Source: Thermodesulfobacteriota bacterium | Lineage (GTDB): Bacteria; Desulfobacterota; Desulfobacteria; Desulfobacterales; Desulfosudaceae | DNA length: 64,000 nucleotides | Direction: 5' to 3' | NCBI GenBank assembly: GCA_040753795.1 | Contig: JBFMDX010000001.1 | Location: 496,001 to 560,000 of the forward strand | Part shown: piece by piece, positions 1-8,826 of the stretch | How positions within the stretch are numbered: the stretch's first letter is position 1 | Layout of the letters: each line of letters opens with the position of its first letter | Made by a program: the position numbers and the translations under genes | Notes under the pieces: generated by a model | Databases searched by the model: none | What the model was told of the DNA's origin: nothing | The model's input: only the letters and a program-made list of their open reading frames with translations

Positions 1-261
1 GTTTATGAAGAAGCCAGAGCGGAAAACCGGTTGATCGGGGACTGGTCGGTGAACCGTTCCTTTACTCCCTGGATCAAGCTTCCCTGGACCGACTCCCTGT
101 CTGATCTGGAAAGGGAGACGCAGCGCGTTATCAACAGGGTGTATCTCCGGCCTTATTATTTCAAACTGTTTGCCGGGGAGATTCTGAAAAACGCCAATGG
201 CATGCTGGCCAGATACGCGGTCCAGGAGGCGATCAAGGCCGCTCGCGGAGTATGGACATAA
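1..261 (+). CDS. C-terminal end of a probable B12-binding-type radical SAM protein (partial)
   Basis: The reading frame is open from the first base of the window and ends at TAA 259-261, so only the last 86 residues are present. The fragment is hydrophilic and helical, with a DW-containing segment followed by an aromatic/arginine-rich stretch (VYLRPYYF). This resembles the C-terminal tails of large radical SAM Fe-S oxidoreductases with B12-binding domains. No catalytic motif is inside the window, so the family call is an inference from tail character only. Its stop lies close to the start region of the next gene, which suggests co-transcription with the TMTC-like genes. Confidence 0.4.
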   Translation, partial: VYEEARAENRLIGDWSVNRSFTPWIKLPWTDSLSDLERETQRVINRVYLRPYYFKLFAGEILKNANGMLARYAVQEAIKAARGVWT

Positions 262-305
262 AACCGTGCCTGCCGGCACTACTGCATTATAGTCGTGAAT
301 TTTCC

Positions 306-2270
306 ATGACGAATACCATATCCACCAAGTCCCGCCTGCCGGTGGTCGTCCTGCTGATGGCCGTCAGCCTGGGGCTGTACGCCAACACCCTGACCAACGC
401 GTTTGTATGGGATGACCTTCTGTCCGTGGCGGAGAGCCGTCATGTCAGGGACATCGGCAATATCCCGCGGTTCTTCTCCCCGCGATACTGGAATGAGTCG
501 CATCCTTACCCCGGCCAGTACCGGCCCGTGCGGATGATCTCCTTTACGCTGGACTATTTTTTCTCAAAGCTGAACCCGGCCGGATACCGGGTGACCAACG
601 TTCTGCTCCATGCCGCCAACGTTCTGCTGGTATTTTATCTGGTCATCCTGGCGGTGGAGAGCGGCAGCGGGGGGGATCCGTTTGGCCGGAGGCGCTGCCT
701 GGAGGGGACCGCGTTCCTAACGGCGCTTTTATTCGCCGCGCACCCGATTCACACCGAGTCGGTCAATCTGATCAAGAATCGTTCGGATCTGCTGGTGATG
801 GTGTTTTGCCTGATATCGCTGCTGCTGTTTATCCGTCACCTGTCCGCGGCCGGCCGGATTCGCTCCTGGCTGATGCTGGCCGGGGCCTGGTTCTGTTTCA
901 TCCCGGCGGTGCTGTCCAAGGAGATGGCCTTAAGCCTGCCGGGGGTGGCGGCGCTTTACGCGGCCTGTTTTCTTTCCGGTGACCGGAGGAAAAAGGCGCT
1001 GATCCGGGTGATCCCATACGGGATGATCATCCTGGGCTATTTCTGGTTCATGCATGCCTTTATCCGGCCCGGAGACCCGTTGCCACCGGTGGCCGTCCTG
1101 CCAGCAGGCGCCATTCAACGGGTAATGACGGTTATCAAAACGCTGGGCATCTATTTTCGCATGCTGCTGTTCCCCTTTCCCCTGGTCCTGGAACATCCCT
1201 TTTCTATTCCCGAAACGCTGCTGGACCCGGGTATTCTGACGTTTCTGCTGCTGCTGGCGCCGACCGGGATCCTTGCCGCACGGTCACTGTTCGGCAACCG
1301 GATCGTCCTGTTCGCAATCGGCTGGATCTGGCTGACCCTGGTGCCGGCGGCCAATATCGTCTACGTGGCGGCCCGGCCCATTGCCGAACAGCGGTTGTAC
1401 ATTCCTTCGCTGGGGTTCTGTCTGATGCTGGGGTATGGCCTTCAGTCACTGGCATCCCCTCGCTCCGGCCGGTCGGCCCGAAGCCTGGCGGTCTTGATCG
1501 GCGGTATCATTTTTATCCTCTATGCCGCCGTTGCCGTGCAGCGAAACCGGGAATGGCGAGATGAAATTACCCTTTACACCCGGTCCCTGGCCGAAAACGC
1601 CGCCAGCCCCAGGATTCAATACAATCTCGGCAATGCCCTGTGCCGGGAGCAACGGTATGAAGAGGCCGTCGGCCACTACCGGGCGGCGTTGCGCCTGGTG
1701 CCGGACTATCTGGATGCCCATTACAACCTGGGAATTACGCTTTATGGACTGGGAAAACACGAAGAGGCGATCGGCCATTACCGGCAGGTCCTGGCCCGGG
1801 AACCGGGAAATGTAGATGCCCTGAACAACCTGGGCGTGGCGTTGCATGCATCCGCCCGTCTGGACGAAGCCTTGGGGGTTTTTACGGCCGCCTTGAAAAT
1901 TTCTCCGGGTGATATGCAGGCCAACTGGAACATGGGGGATCTTCTGGTCGATCTGGGCCGTTCCCGGGAAGCCGTCGGTTATTACACGTCAGCCCTGAAG
2001 TCACGACCGGATTGCCTGGCTGTCTACCACAGCCTTGGAAAGGCGCTGATGGAACAGGGAGAGACAGACAAGGCGATCGCGGTTTATGAAAAAGCCTTCA
2101 GGATTTATCCGGATGATGCGGACATTCTCTGCAATTTTGGTGTCGCCTTGATGGTTCAGGGGAAGCGACCGGAAGAGGCCTGTGCATTATTATCCCGGGC
2201 GCTGCGAATCGATCCTTGCCACGTAAAAGCGAGGCAGGCTTATCAGGAGTGCCCGGAGAGGATCAATTGA
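306..2270 (+). CDS. TMTC-like multi-pass membrane protein with 6 TPRs (copy 1)
   Basis: A 654-residue protein with a hydrophobic N-terminal part of about 420 residues and a C-terminal array of six TPR units, each carrying the NLG..L...GR.EEA pattern. The N-terminal part shows features of the TMTC/DUF1736 group. There is a WDD just after the first membrane segment, where GT-C glycosyltransferases keep their acidic catalytic residues. There are also NES..P..YRPVR and HPIHTESV motifs. Eukaryotic TMTC proteins are O-mannosyltransferases; a sugar-transfer role here is inference. An in-frame ATG at 252 would add 18 residues; ATG 306 is chosen because the hydrophobic segment follows it directly. Neither start has a strong Shine-Dalgarno sequence. 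It is the first of three tandem paralogues. Confidence 0.75.
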   Translation: MTNTISTKSRLPVVVLLMAVSLGLYANTLTNAFVWDDLLSVAESRHVRDIGNIPRFFSPRYWNESHPYPGQYRPVRMISFTLDYFFSKLNPAGYRVTNVLLHAANVLLVFYLVILAVESGSGGDPFGRRRCLEGTAFLTALLFAAHPIHTESVNLIKNRSDLLVMVFCLISLLLFIRHLSAAGRIRSWLMLAGAWFCFIPAVLSKEMALSLPGVAALYAACFLSGDRRKKALIRVIPYGMIILGYFWFMHAFIRPGDPLPPVAVLPAGAIQRVMTVIKTLGIYFRMLLFPFPLVLEHPFSIPETLLDPGILTFLLLLAPTGILAARSLFGNRIVLFAIGWIWLTLVPAANIVYVAARPIAEQRLYIPSLGFCLMLGYGLQSLASPRSGRSARSLAVLIGGIIFILYAAVAVQRNREWRDEITLYTRSLAENAASPRIQYNLGNALCREQRYEEAVGHYRAALRLVPDYLDAHYNLGITLYGLGKHEEAIGHYRQVLAREPGNVDALNNLGVALHASARLDEALGVFTAALKISPGDMQANWNMGDLLVDLGRSREAVGYYTSALKSRPDCLAVYHSLGKALMEQGETDKAIAVYEKAFRIYPDDADILCNFGVALMVQGKRPEEACALLSRALRIDPCHVKARQAYQECPERIN

Positions 2271-2272
2271 AC

Positions 2273-4642
2273 ATGGTAAACGCTTCTATTCCCCGGTATC
2301 GGGCGTTGCCGCTCCTGGCGCTGGCGATTGTTTCACTGGCGCTTTTCAGCAATACCCTGTCCGGCAAATTCTTGTGGGACGACCGCATCCTGATTGCCGA
2401 TAACCTGTATATCCGAAATTTTAATAACATTCCCCGTTTTCTGACGCCCCGCTACTGGAACGAGTCCAGTCCTTCCTCCGGCGTTTACCGGCCGGTGCGG
2501 GAGATATCCCTGGCATTGGACTATTATTTCTGGAAGGAAAACCCGGCCGGATACCGGGTGACCAACATTCTGATTCACGCGGTCAGCGTTCTGCTGGTGT
2601 TTTCTCTGGCGGGCCTGTTGACCGGCGCGGAAGGAGCCGGCGGGGCGCAATCCGGAACGAACGATCGGACGGCTTTTGCTTTTTTGACGGCGCTGTTTTT
2701 CGCCGTGCATCCGATCCATACCGAATCGATCAACCTGGTCAAGAACCGCTCGGACCTGCTGGCGATGCTGTTTTTTCTGATATCGCTGCTGCTGTTTATC
2801 CGTCACCTGTCCGCGGCCGGCCGGATCCGTTCGTGGCTGATGCTGGCCGGGGCCTGGCTGTGTTTTATCCCGGCGGTGGTGTCCAAGGAGATGGCCCTGA
2901 GCCTGCCGGGGGTGGCGGCCCTGTATGCGGCCTGTTTTCTTGACGGCAGCAAGCGCAAAAAAGCGCTGATCCGGGTGATCCCGTACGGGGTGATGATCCT
3001 GGGTTTTCTCTGGTTCATGCATACGTTTATCCGGCCCGGCGACCCCTTGCCGCCGAACGTTCCTCTGCCAGCGAACACCGTCCAGCGGGTATTGACGGTG
3101 ATGAAGACCCTGGGGTTTTATCCGCGGATGCTGCTGGTGCCCTTTCCCATGAGCCTGGAACATCCATTTCCCATCCCCGTATCGCCGCTGGACCCGGATA
3201 TTGTGATCTTCCTGTGCCTGCTGGTGTTGTCCGGCGTGCTGGCCGTCCGGTCGCTGGCCGGTAACCGCATTGTTCTTTTCGCGATCGGCTGGATCGGGTT
3301 GACCCTGGTGCCGTCGGCCAATATCGTTTACCTGGTGTCGCGGCCTGTTGCCGAGCAGCGGCTGTATATTCCCTCACTGGGGTTTTGCCTGCTGCTGGTA
3401 TGCGGCGTCCGGCGACTGGCGGCTGCTCCATCCGGCCGGCTGAACCGGAACCGGGCGGCCGCAATCGGCGGCCTTGCCCTCATTGTTTATGCCGCTCTCA
3501 CCGTGCAGCGGAACCGGGACTGGGGGCAGCCCATCCTGTTCTACTCCAAGGTTCTGGCGGGCAGTCCGTCCAACGCCCGCATGCACAATAATCTCGGTGT
3601 CGCCTTGAGCGAATCCGGACGGTACGAAGAGGCCGTCGACCATTATCAGGCCGCACTGCGGCTGGACCCTTATAATATCAGGGCCTATAATAATCTGGGA
3701 CTGGTCATGGCCGACAGCGGTCGCCCGGTTGAGGCCATTGATTATTTTCAGCGGGCGATCGCTCTGAATCCAACTTACGCGGAGGTGCATATCAACCTGG
3801 GGGCGGTGCTGGCCATAGAAGGCCGCCTGGAAGAGGCGATCCGTCACTACCGGATCGCTCTGGACCTGCTGCCGGACTCCGCCTGGGCGCACCACAATCT
3901 GGCCGTCGCTTTTTCGAGAACGGGAAAAACGGAAGAAGCCCTGGACCAATTTTTTGCGGCTATCGCTCTTGATCCCGATTTCACGGAAGCCTATGTCAAT
4001 CTGGGGGCGGCCCTGGCCAAGGCGGGCCGATCGGGCGAGGCGATTGCTTATTATGAAAGCGCTTTGCGTCTGGATCCGGGAAATGTTATGGCGAACAGCA
4101 ACCTGGGAGTGGAGATGGCACGCCGCGGCCAATGGGAAGACGCCATCCGGTTTTTTATGAGGGCGATTGCCCTGGATCCGGATTACGTGGACGCGCATGT
4201 TAATCTGGGCCTTGCGCTGGGAGCGACAGGCCGATCGGATGAGGCGATCCGGCATTATGAAACGGCCATGCGCCTGGAGCCGGGCAGCGCCGACGCCCAC
4301 AACCGGTTGGGAGCCGAGTTGCTGAAAGCAGGGCGGCGGGAAGAGTCCATCCGCCATTTTTTTGACGCCTTGCGGCTGCAGCCGGATCACGCCCAGGCGC
4401 TCAACAATCTGGGCCTGGCGCTATCCCTGACCGGACGGGTGGATGAGGCCGCCGGTTATTTGCAGACAGCGTTGCGGCTAATGCCCGACAGCGCCGATAT
4501 CTGTTGCAATCTGGGAAAAGCACGCCTGCTTCAGGGCCGGCGTAAGGAGGCGGAAGACTTGCTTTCCCGGGCCCTGCAGCTGGATCCCGACAGTGAGAAG
4601 GCGCAGCGGGCTTATCGGGAATGCCTGGAGGCGGGGAAGTGA
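2273..4642 (+). CDS. TMTC-like multi-pass membrane protein with 10 TPRs (copy 2)
   Basis: A 789-residue paralogue of the preceding gene, starting 2 bases after its stop. The start ATG 2273 follows GGAGAGG at 2255-2261. The membrane half keeps the WDD, NES..P..YRPVR and HPIHTESI motifs. The TPR array has ten consecutive 34-residue units, the longest of the three copies, so the difference in length is almost entirely TPR number. The central membrane segment is nearly identical at DNA level to copy 1, while the N-terminus and the TPRs are diverged. By analogy with GT-C enzymes it would sit in the cytoplasmic membrane with the TPRs exposed on one side as a docking surface. Substrate and partner are unknown. 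Confidence 0.75.
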   Translation: MVNASIPRYRALPLLALAIVSLALFSNTLSGKFLWDDRILIADNLYIRNFNNIPRFLTPRYWNESSPSSGVYRPVREISLALDYYFWKENPAGYRVTNILIHAVSVLLVFSLAGLLTGAEGAGGAQSGTNDRTAFAFLTALFFAVHPIHTESINLVKNRSDLLAMLFFLISLLLFIRHLSAAGRIRSWLMLAGAWLCFIPAVVSKEMALSLPGVAALYAACFLDGSKRKKALIRVIPYGVMILGFLWFMHTFIRPGDPLPPNVPLPANTVQRVLTVMKTLGFYPRMLLVPFPMSLEHPFPIPVSPLDPDIVIFLCLLVLSGVLAVRSLAGNRIVLFAIGWIGLTLVPSANIVYLVSRPVAEQRLYIPSLGFCLLLVCGVRRLAAAPSGRLNRNRAAAIGGLALIVYAALTVQRNRDWGQPILFYSKVLAGSPSNARMHNNLGVALSESGRYEEAVDHYQAALRLDPYNIRAYNNLGLVMADSGRPVEAIDYFQRAIALNPTYAEVHINLGAVLAIEGRLEEAIRHYRIALDLLPDSAWAHHNLAVAFSRTGKTEEALDQFFAAIALDPDFTEAYVNLGAALAKAGRSGEAIAYYESALRLDPGNVMANSNLGVEMARRGQWEDAIRFFMRAIALDPDYVDAHVNLGLALGATGRSDEAIRHYETAMRLEPGSADAHNRLGAELLKAGRREESIRHFFDALRLQPDHAQALNNLGLALSLTGRVDEAAGYLQTALRLMPDSADICCNLGKARLLQGRRKEAEDLLSRALQLDPDSEKAQRAYRECLEAGK

Positions 4643-4644
4643 TC

Positions 4645-6444
4645 ATGTTGAACGGCGGCACGTTTTTCCGGTCCCGGGCTCTGGCGGTCTTGGTGCTGCT
4701 GGCGGCATGCCTGGGCCTGTATGTCAACACGCTGCCCAACGCGCTGCTGTGGGATGACCTGCCGCAGATCGCGGAAAACCGGGCGATCCGGGACATCCGC
4801 CACATCCCTCGATTGCTGACGCCCCGCTACTGGAATGAGTCCCATCCTTCCCCGAATCTTTACCGCCCGGTGCGGGAGATATCCCTGGCGCTGGATTATT
4901 TTTTCTGGAAGCTGGACCCGGCCGGGTACCGGGTGACCAACATTCTGATTCACGCCATTAACGTCCTGCTGATATTTTATCTGACCACCCTGGTGGCGGC
5001 GGGTGGCGGTGCCGGAAAGCAACCGGCCGTCCGCAAGGCGCGGGTAGCGGGATGGCCTTTCCTGACAGCTCTTTTTTTCGCCGCCCATCCGATTCATACC
5101 GAATCGATTAACCTGGTCAAAAACCGTTCGGAACTGCTGGCGCTGCTGTTTGTTCTGATATCGCTGCTACTGTTTATCCGTCACCTGGCCGCAGCCGGCC
5201 GCAGCCGTTCTTGGTTGATGCTGGCCGGGGCCTGGCTGTGTTTTGCCCCGGCGTTGCTGTCCAAGGAAACGGCCTTGAGCCTGCCGGGGGTAGCGGCGCT
5301 CTACGCGGTCTGCTTTATTTCCGGAGAGGAACGAAAAAAGGCCCTGGTGCGGGTGGTCCCTTACGGCGTGACCATCCTGGCGTATTTCTGGTTCATGCAC
5401 GTTTTCATCCGGCCCGGCGACCCCCTGCCGCCGGGGGCTATTCTCCCCGAGGGCGCCGTTCAGCGGGCGCTGACGGTGATGAAGACCCTGGGCATGTACG
5501 GCCGCATGCTGCTGGTGCCTTTTCCGTTGAACGCCGAGCATGCCTTTACGGTCCCGGAGTCACTTTCGGACCCGGGCGTTGTCACTTTCCTGTGTCTGCT
5601 GGCATTGAGCGCGGGAATCGCCGTTCGGTCATTGTCCGGCAAAGGGATCGTTCTTTTCGCGATCGGCTGGATCGGGCTGACCCTGGTGCCGGCGGCCAAT
5701 ATCGTCTATCTCGTATCCCGGCCCATTGCCGAGCAGCGGCTGTACATTCCGTCGCTGGGGTTCTGCCTGCTGCTGGCGGTCGCGGTTCAATCCCTTTCCT
5801 CCATTCGTCCCGGCCGGCTGAACATGACCCGGGCGGCCGTCATCGGCAGTGTCGTTTTTGCTCTCTATGCGGCCGTTACCGTTCAGCGGAACCGGGACTG
5901 GCGCGATGAAATCACGTTTTATTCCCAAACCGCGGCCGCCAGCCCAAAAAGCGCCCGGATTCACAACAACCTCGGCGTGGCCCTGAAAAAAGCCGGCCGG
6001 TATGAGGAGGCCATCGGCCATTTCCAGGACGCCCTGCGGCTGAATCCGGACTATATCAATGCCCATTTGAATCTGGCGGTCGTCCTTTACCGGACGGGCC
6101 GGTCCGAAGATGCCGTCCGCCATTATCAGGCGGGGCTCGCGCGGGAACCGGACAGGCCCGGCCCGGATTATGCCGCCGCCTACAATAATCTCGGTGCCGT
6201 GCTGATGGAACAGGGTGATGCGGAAAAAGCCATGGCGCTGTTCCGCAAGGCCCTGACGATCAATCCCGAGGACAGGGACGTCTGCTATAATTTAGGGGTT
6301 GCCCTGATGTCGAGGGGGAATTTTCAGGAGGCGTCGGCCCTGTTCGCTCGGGTGCTGAAGATGGATCCGGGCCATGGCCCTGCCAGGCGGGAGCAGGCGT
6401 ATTGTCGGGACATGATCAGCGGCGGCCTGGAGTCAGGCAAGTGA
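4645..6444 (+). CDS. TMTC-like multi-pass membrane protein with 4 TPRs (copy 3)
   Basis: A 599-residue third paralogue, beginning 2 bases after the previous stop, with GGGGA at 4633-4637 before ATG 4645. The same WDD after membrane segment 1, NES..P..YRPVR and HPIHTESI motifs are present, followed by only four TPR units; the second has a short insert (about PDRPGPDY). The tight spacing of all three genes indicates one transcript. The series 6, 10 and 4 TPRs suggests that one membrane enzyme was tripled and that the TPR part then diverged to meet different partners or substrates. It ends 7 bases before the convergent SCP2-like gene. Confidence 0.75.
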   Translation: MLNGGTFFRSRALAVLVLLAACLGLYVNTLPNALLWDDLPQIAENRAIRDIRHIPRLLTPRYWNESHPSPNLYRPVREISLALDYFFWKLDPAGYRVTNILIHAINVLLIFYLTTLVAAGGGAGKQPAVRKARVAGWPFLTALFFAAHPIHTESINLVKNRSELLALLFVLISLLLFIRHLAAAGRSRSWLMLAGAWLCFAPALLSKETALSLPGVAALYAVCFISGEERKKALVRVVPYGVTILAYFWFMHVFIRPGDPLPPGAILPEGAVQRALTVMKTLGMYGRMLLVPFPLNAEHAFTVPESLSDPGVVTFLCLLALSAGIAVRSLSGKGIVLFAIGWIGLTLVPAANIVYLVSRPIAEQRLYIPSLGFCLLLAVAVQSLSSIRPGRLNMTRAAVIGSVVFALYAAVTVQRNRDWRDEITFYSQTAAASPKSARIHNNLGVALKKAGRYEEAIGHFQDALRLNPDYINAHLNLAVVLYRTGRSEDAVRHYQAGLAREPDRPGPDYAAAYNNLGAVLMEQGDAEKAMALFRKALTINPEDRDVCYNLGVALMSRGNFQEASALFARVLKMDPGHGPARREQAYCRDMISGGLESGK

Positions 6445-6451
6445 TTGGCGG

Positions 6452-6907
6452 CTACTTTTCATCAGCAGTATCCGGTTGCCCGGCAGTCTCCGCTTCTTTT
6501 TTCTTTTTCTTTAACCGGAACACCTTTTCCAGCCGGCCGCTGGTTTTCATGTACCAGCCGATGGTCTGGGCGTCGCCCTCCAGCTGAAGATCGCCTTTGA
6601 GTACGGCGTTATAAAGGGCTTTCGGTTTTCCCCGCATCATATCCAGCATGATCTTTCCGCCGGTCTGATTGTCCCGCCAGATCAGCTTGAAATCCACGGG
6701 AATCGGGGTTACCGAGGACTTCAGCTTTCCGCCGGCGCAGGAAAAGTAGCGGGCGGTGGTGTTGTCCCGGGAAGTCATCACAAAGGTGAACTGCCTTTCG
6801 GCCAGCCGTTGACGGAAAGAGTAGTCGATCAGCCCCGCGAATTGTAAAAGCCTTGCGTAGCCGTACATCAGGTGGCGGAGCCGCAGGTGGTAAGCCAGAC
6901 GTTTCAT
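6452..6907 (-). CDS. SCP2-like sterol-carrier domain protein
   Basis: A 151-residue basic protein. Residues about 50-130 fit the SCP2 fold pattern: a beta-rich segment (VDFKLIW), then a helix with LKGDLQLEGDAQT..W, matching the typical small helix and loop before the lipid cavity closes. The C-terminus is a Lys-rich, acidic tail. SCP2 domains bind fatty acyl-CoAs or lipids. AAGGAT precedes ATG 6907. The next gene upstream on the same strand also encodes an SCP2-like protein, so both probably serve lipid or acyl-CoA binding; the ligand cannot be read from sequence. Confidence 0.6.
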   Translation of the reverse strand: MKRLAYHLRLRHLMYGYARLLQFAGLIDYSFRQRLAERQFTFVMTSRDNTTARYFSCAGGKLKSSVTPIPVDFKLIWRDNQTGGKIMLDMMRGKPKALYNAVLKGDLQLEGDAQTIGWYMKTSGRLEKVFRLKKKKKEAETAGQPDTADEK

Positions 6908-6930
6908 CGGTTATCCTTAACTTAAAATAA

Positions 6931-6970
6931 TCCGGGGATGATTTTCCCCGATTGAAAACTCATCCCCGGA
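6931..6970 (-). terminator. Stem-loop after the second SCP2-like gene
   Basis: An 11-bp perfect stem (TCCGGGGATGA 6931-6941 with 6960-6970) with an 18-base loop. On the minus strand it is followed by an A/T-rich run (ATTATTTTAAG). It lies between the two SCP2-like genes and may end or attenuate the transcript of the upstream one. Confidence 0.55.
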
Positions 6971-7014
6971 TATATACCTCTTTTTACAAATGGTGCCAAG
7001 CGGGCTTAAGAACA

Positions 7015-7599
7015 TCAGGAGAACAGGGGCTGCATGGCCAGGGCAAAGGACATCTCCCCTTCGATCTGCAGCTTGCCGCTCATGAACATCTGAATGGGCG
7101 TGTCTTTGCGGGCCGTCAATGTCCGGGCGTCTTCAATGGCCAGCTTGAGGGTGCAGGCCGGGGTCTTGGCGCCGTTGAACGTGGCCGTGATGACGGCTTC
7201 TTTCCCGTCCGGCCTTCTCAGCTTGTAAACAGCCGTCCCCTTCAGGGAGGCCAGGCTGTTGAGTTTTTGACGGGAAGCCTGTCCTCCGGAGATCTGGCCC
7301 TGGAATCCCATCAGCATGTCGATGTTTTTCATGTCCGCCAGCAGAGACATGGTTTCCAGGGGGATGGCCAGCAGGACCATGGGGTTGTCGATATCACCCT
7401 GTTTGACGTCAAACTCCTGTCCGTCCTTGATGGTGTAGCTGTAGCGGCTGCCGGAAACATCGACGGTCAGGGTCAGGTTGGTGCCTTTGAGCGCCTCGTC
7501 CGGTCCCCGCAGGGCGATAAACTGGCGGGCCATGGTGGGGATGAATTCGGTTAAGAGTTCGGCGACATCGACGGTAATCGTGAATGTTTGCTGTGACAT
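7015..7599 (-). CDS. SCP2-like sterol-carrier domain protein
   Basis: A 194-residue protein with a strong C-terminal SCP2 signature: PIQMFMSGKLQIEGEMSFA followed by a hydrophobic end, the usual lipid-pocket closing helix. The N-terminal half is beta-rich and looks like a second, more diverged copy of the same fold or an extended sheet. GGAGG 5 bases before ATG 7599 fixes the start. A sigma-70-type promoter is visible at 7685-7712. The likely role is binding of long-chain acyl-CoA or membrane lipid in the cytoplasm. Confidence 0.65.
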   Translation of the reverse strand: MSQQTFTITVDVAELLTEFIPTMARQFIALRGPDEALKGTNLTLTVDVSGSRYSYTIKDGQEFDVKQGDIDNPMVLLAIPLETMSLLADMKNIDMLMGFQGQISGGQASRQKLNSLASLKGTAVYKLRRPDGKEAVITATFNGAKTPACTLKLAIEDARTLTARKDTPIQMFMSGKLQIEGEMSFALAMQPLFS

Positions 7600-7684
7600 G
7601 GTGTCCTCCGGTTTGATGTTGTGTCCTTGTTATCGGCCGGCAGGAGGGCTCCCGGCGGCCGGTTAAAATATTTTGTACAGTTGT

Positions 7685-7712
7685 ATAATAAATTATCCGG
7701 CGCTCTTGTCAA
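7685..7712 (-). promoter_or_regulatory. Sigma-70-type promoter for the SCP2-like genes
   Basis: On the minus strand a perfect TTGACA (7712-7707) is separated by 16 bases from TATTAT (7690-7685), a 5/6 match to the -10 box. The predicted transcript starts about 80 bases upstream of ATG 7599. Confidence 0.6.
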
Positions 7713-7852
7713 GATGTTTTTTGTACACCTGTTCATTTTTTGCAAAAGGCGTCGGTTCTTTGGGTCGACCCTATCTCCATCCGAATCTGATTACCGGAAA
7801 TTCAATATCACCGGTATCTTCTTCAAAATCCCCCGCCGGCGGCTCTTTTGGG

Positions 7853-7882
7853 TTGACATCCCCGGGTCGTTCCGCATAGATT
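7853..7882 (+). promoter_or_regulatory. Candidate promoter for metF
   Basis: TTGACA at 7853-7858 and TAGATT at 7877-7882 with 18-base spacing, about 75 bases before the metF start. The rest of the 7600-7956 intergenic stretch is A/T-rich and shows no further gene. Confidence 0.4.
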
Positions 7883-7956
7883 TTATTTCTTTACCGCAGT
7901 GAAGGATGATAATACCTCATGCCGCCTGGCACAGGAGTTGTAAAAGGGGAATAAAC

Positions 7957-8826
7957 ATGAAGATTCTGCAGTTGTATGAAAGCAAAAAAGCGTCGGTCAT
8001 ATCCCTGGAATTTTTCCCGCCCAAGGATGCCGGCGCGTTTGAAAAAACGGTGGACGAACTGGCCCTTTTGCAGCCGGACTATGTGACGGTGACGTTCGGC
8101 GCCGGGGGATCAACCCGGGAAGGGTCGTACCAGACCGTTAAACGATTGATCGAGGATAAAAACCTGCCGGTGGTCGCCTATATCGCCGGTTACGGCCTAG
8201 GGCCGAACGAGATCACCGCTGTACTGGACAAGTATCAGGCACTGGGAATCGGGACGATTTTTGTTATCCGCGGCGACAAACCCCGGGAGGCCGATTTTGT
8301 CCCGCACCCTGACAGCTTCAATTATGCATATGAAATGCTCCGGTTCATCAGGGAAAGATACGACTTCACGCTGGGCTGCGCCGGTTACCCGGAAGGGCAT
8401 ATAGAGGCCGAGAACCTGGAGGCCGACATCGAGCATCTGAAATTGAAGATCGACAGCGGCGCCGAATATGTGGTTACCCAGTTCTGTTATGACAACAGCC
8501 TGTTTGCGAATTATGTGGAAAAATGCCGGGCCAGAGGCATCACTGTTCCCATCATCCCCGGCATCATGCCGGTCTATTCTCTGAAATTGACCCGGACGCT
8601 CACCAAACTGTGCGGCGCGTCCATCCCCGAATCGATGAAGCGGCTCCTGGACGGATTGGCCGATGCCGGCAGTGACACGGTGCTGGACTTCGGTATCGAT
8701 CAGGCAACGGAACAGTGCCGGGGTCTGTTGAGGCAGAAGGTGCCGGGGCTGCATTTTTACACCATGGACCGCAGCCGCTCCACCTGCGAGATCATTCGTC
8801 GCCTGAAATCGGATCGTTTGATTTAA
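7957..8826 (+). CDS. metF: Methylenetetrahydrofolate reductase
   Basis: A 289-residue TIM-barrel flavoprotein that interconverts 5,10-methylene- and 5-methyl-tetrahydrofolate. Typical features are the N-terminal LEFFPPKD strand with the catalytic Glu, VTVTFGAGGSTREG, the IRGDKP segment, GCAGYPEGH, and TQFCYDN near residue 190. The start ATG 7957 follows AAAGGGGA at 7943-7950; an upstream in-frame codon at 7906 would give a non-homologous extension. In this organism the enzyme probably serves the methyl branch of the acetyl-CoA pathway as well as methionine synthesis. It stands alone here, about 17.6 kb from the acs operon, and overlaps the convergent dikinase gene by 4 bases. Confidence 0.92.
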   Translation: MKILQLYESKKASVISLEFFPPKDAGAFEKTVDELALLQPDYVTVTFGAGGSTREGSYQTVKRLIEDKNLPVVAYIAGYGLGPNEITAVLDKYQALGIGTIFVIRGDKPREADFVPHPDSFNYAYEMLRFIRERYDFTLGCAGYPEGHIEAENLEADIEHLKLKIDSGAEYVVTQFCYDNSLFANYVEKCRARGITVPIIPGIMPVYSLKLTRTLTKLCGASIPESMKRLLDGLADAGSDTVLDFGIDQATEQCRGLLRQKVPGLHFYTMDRSRSTCEIIRRLKSDRLI

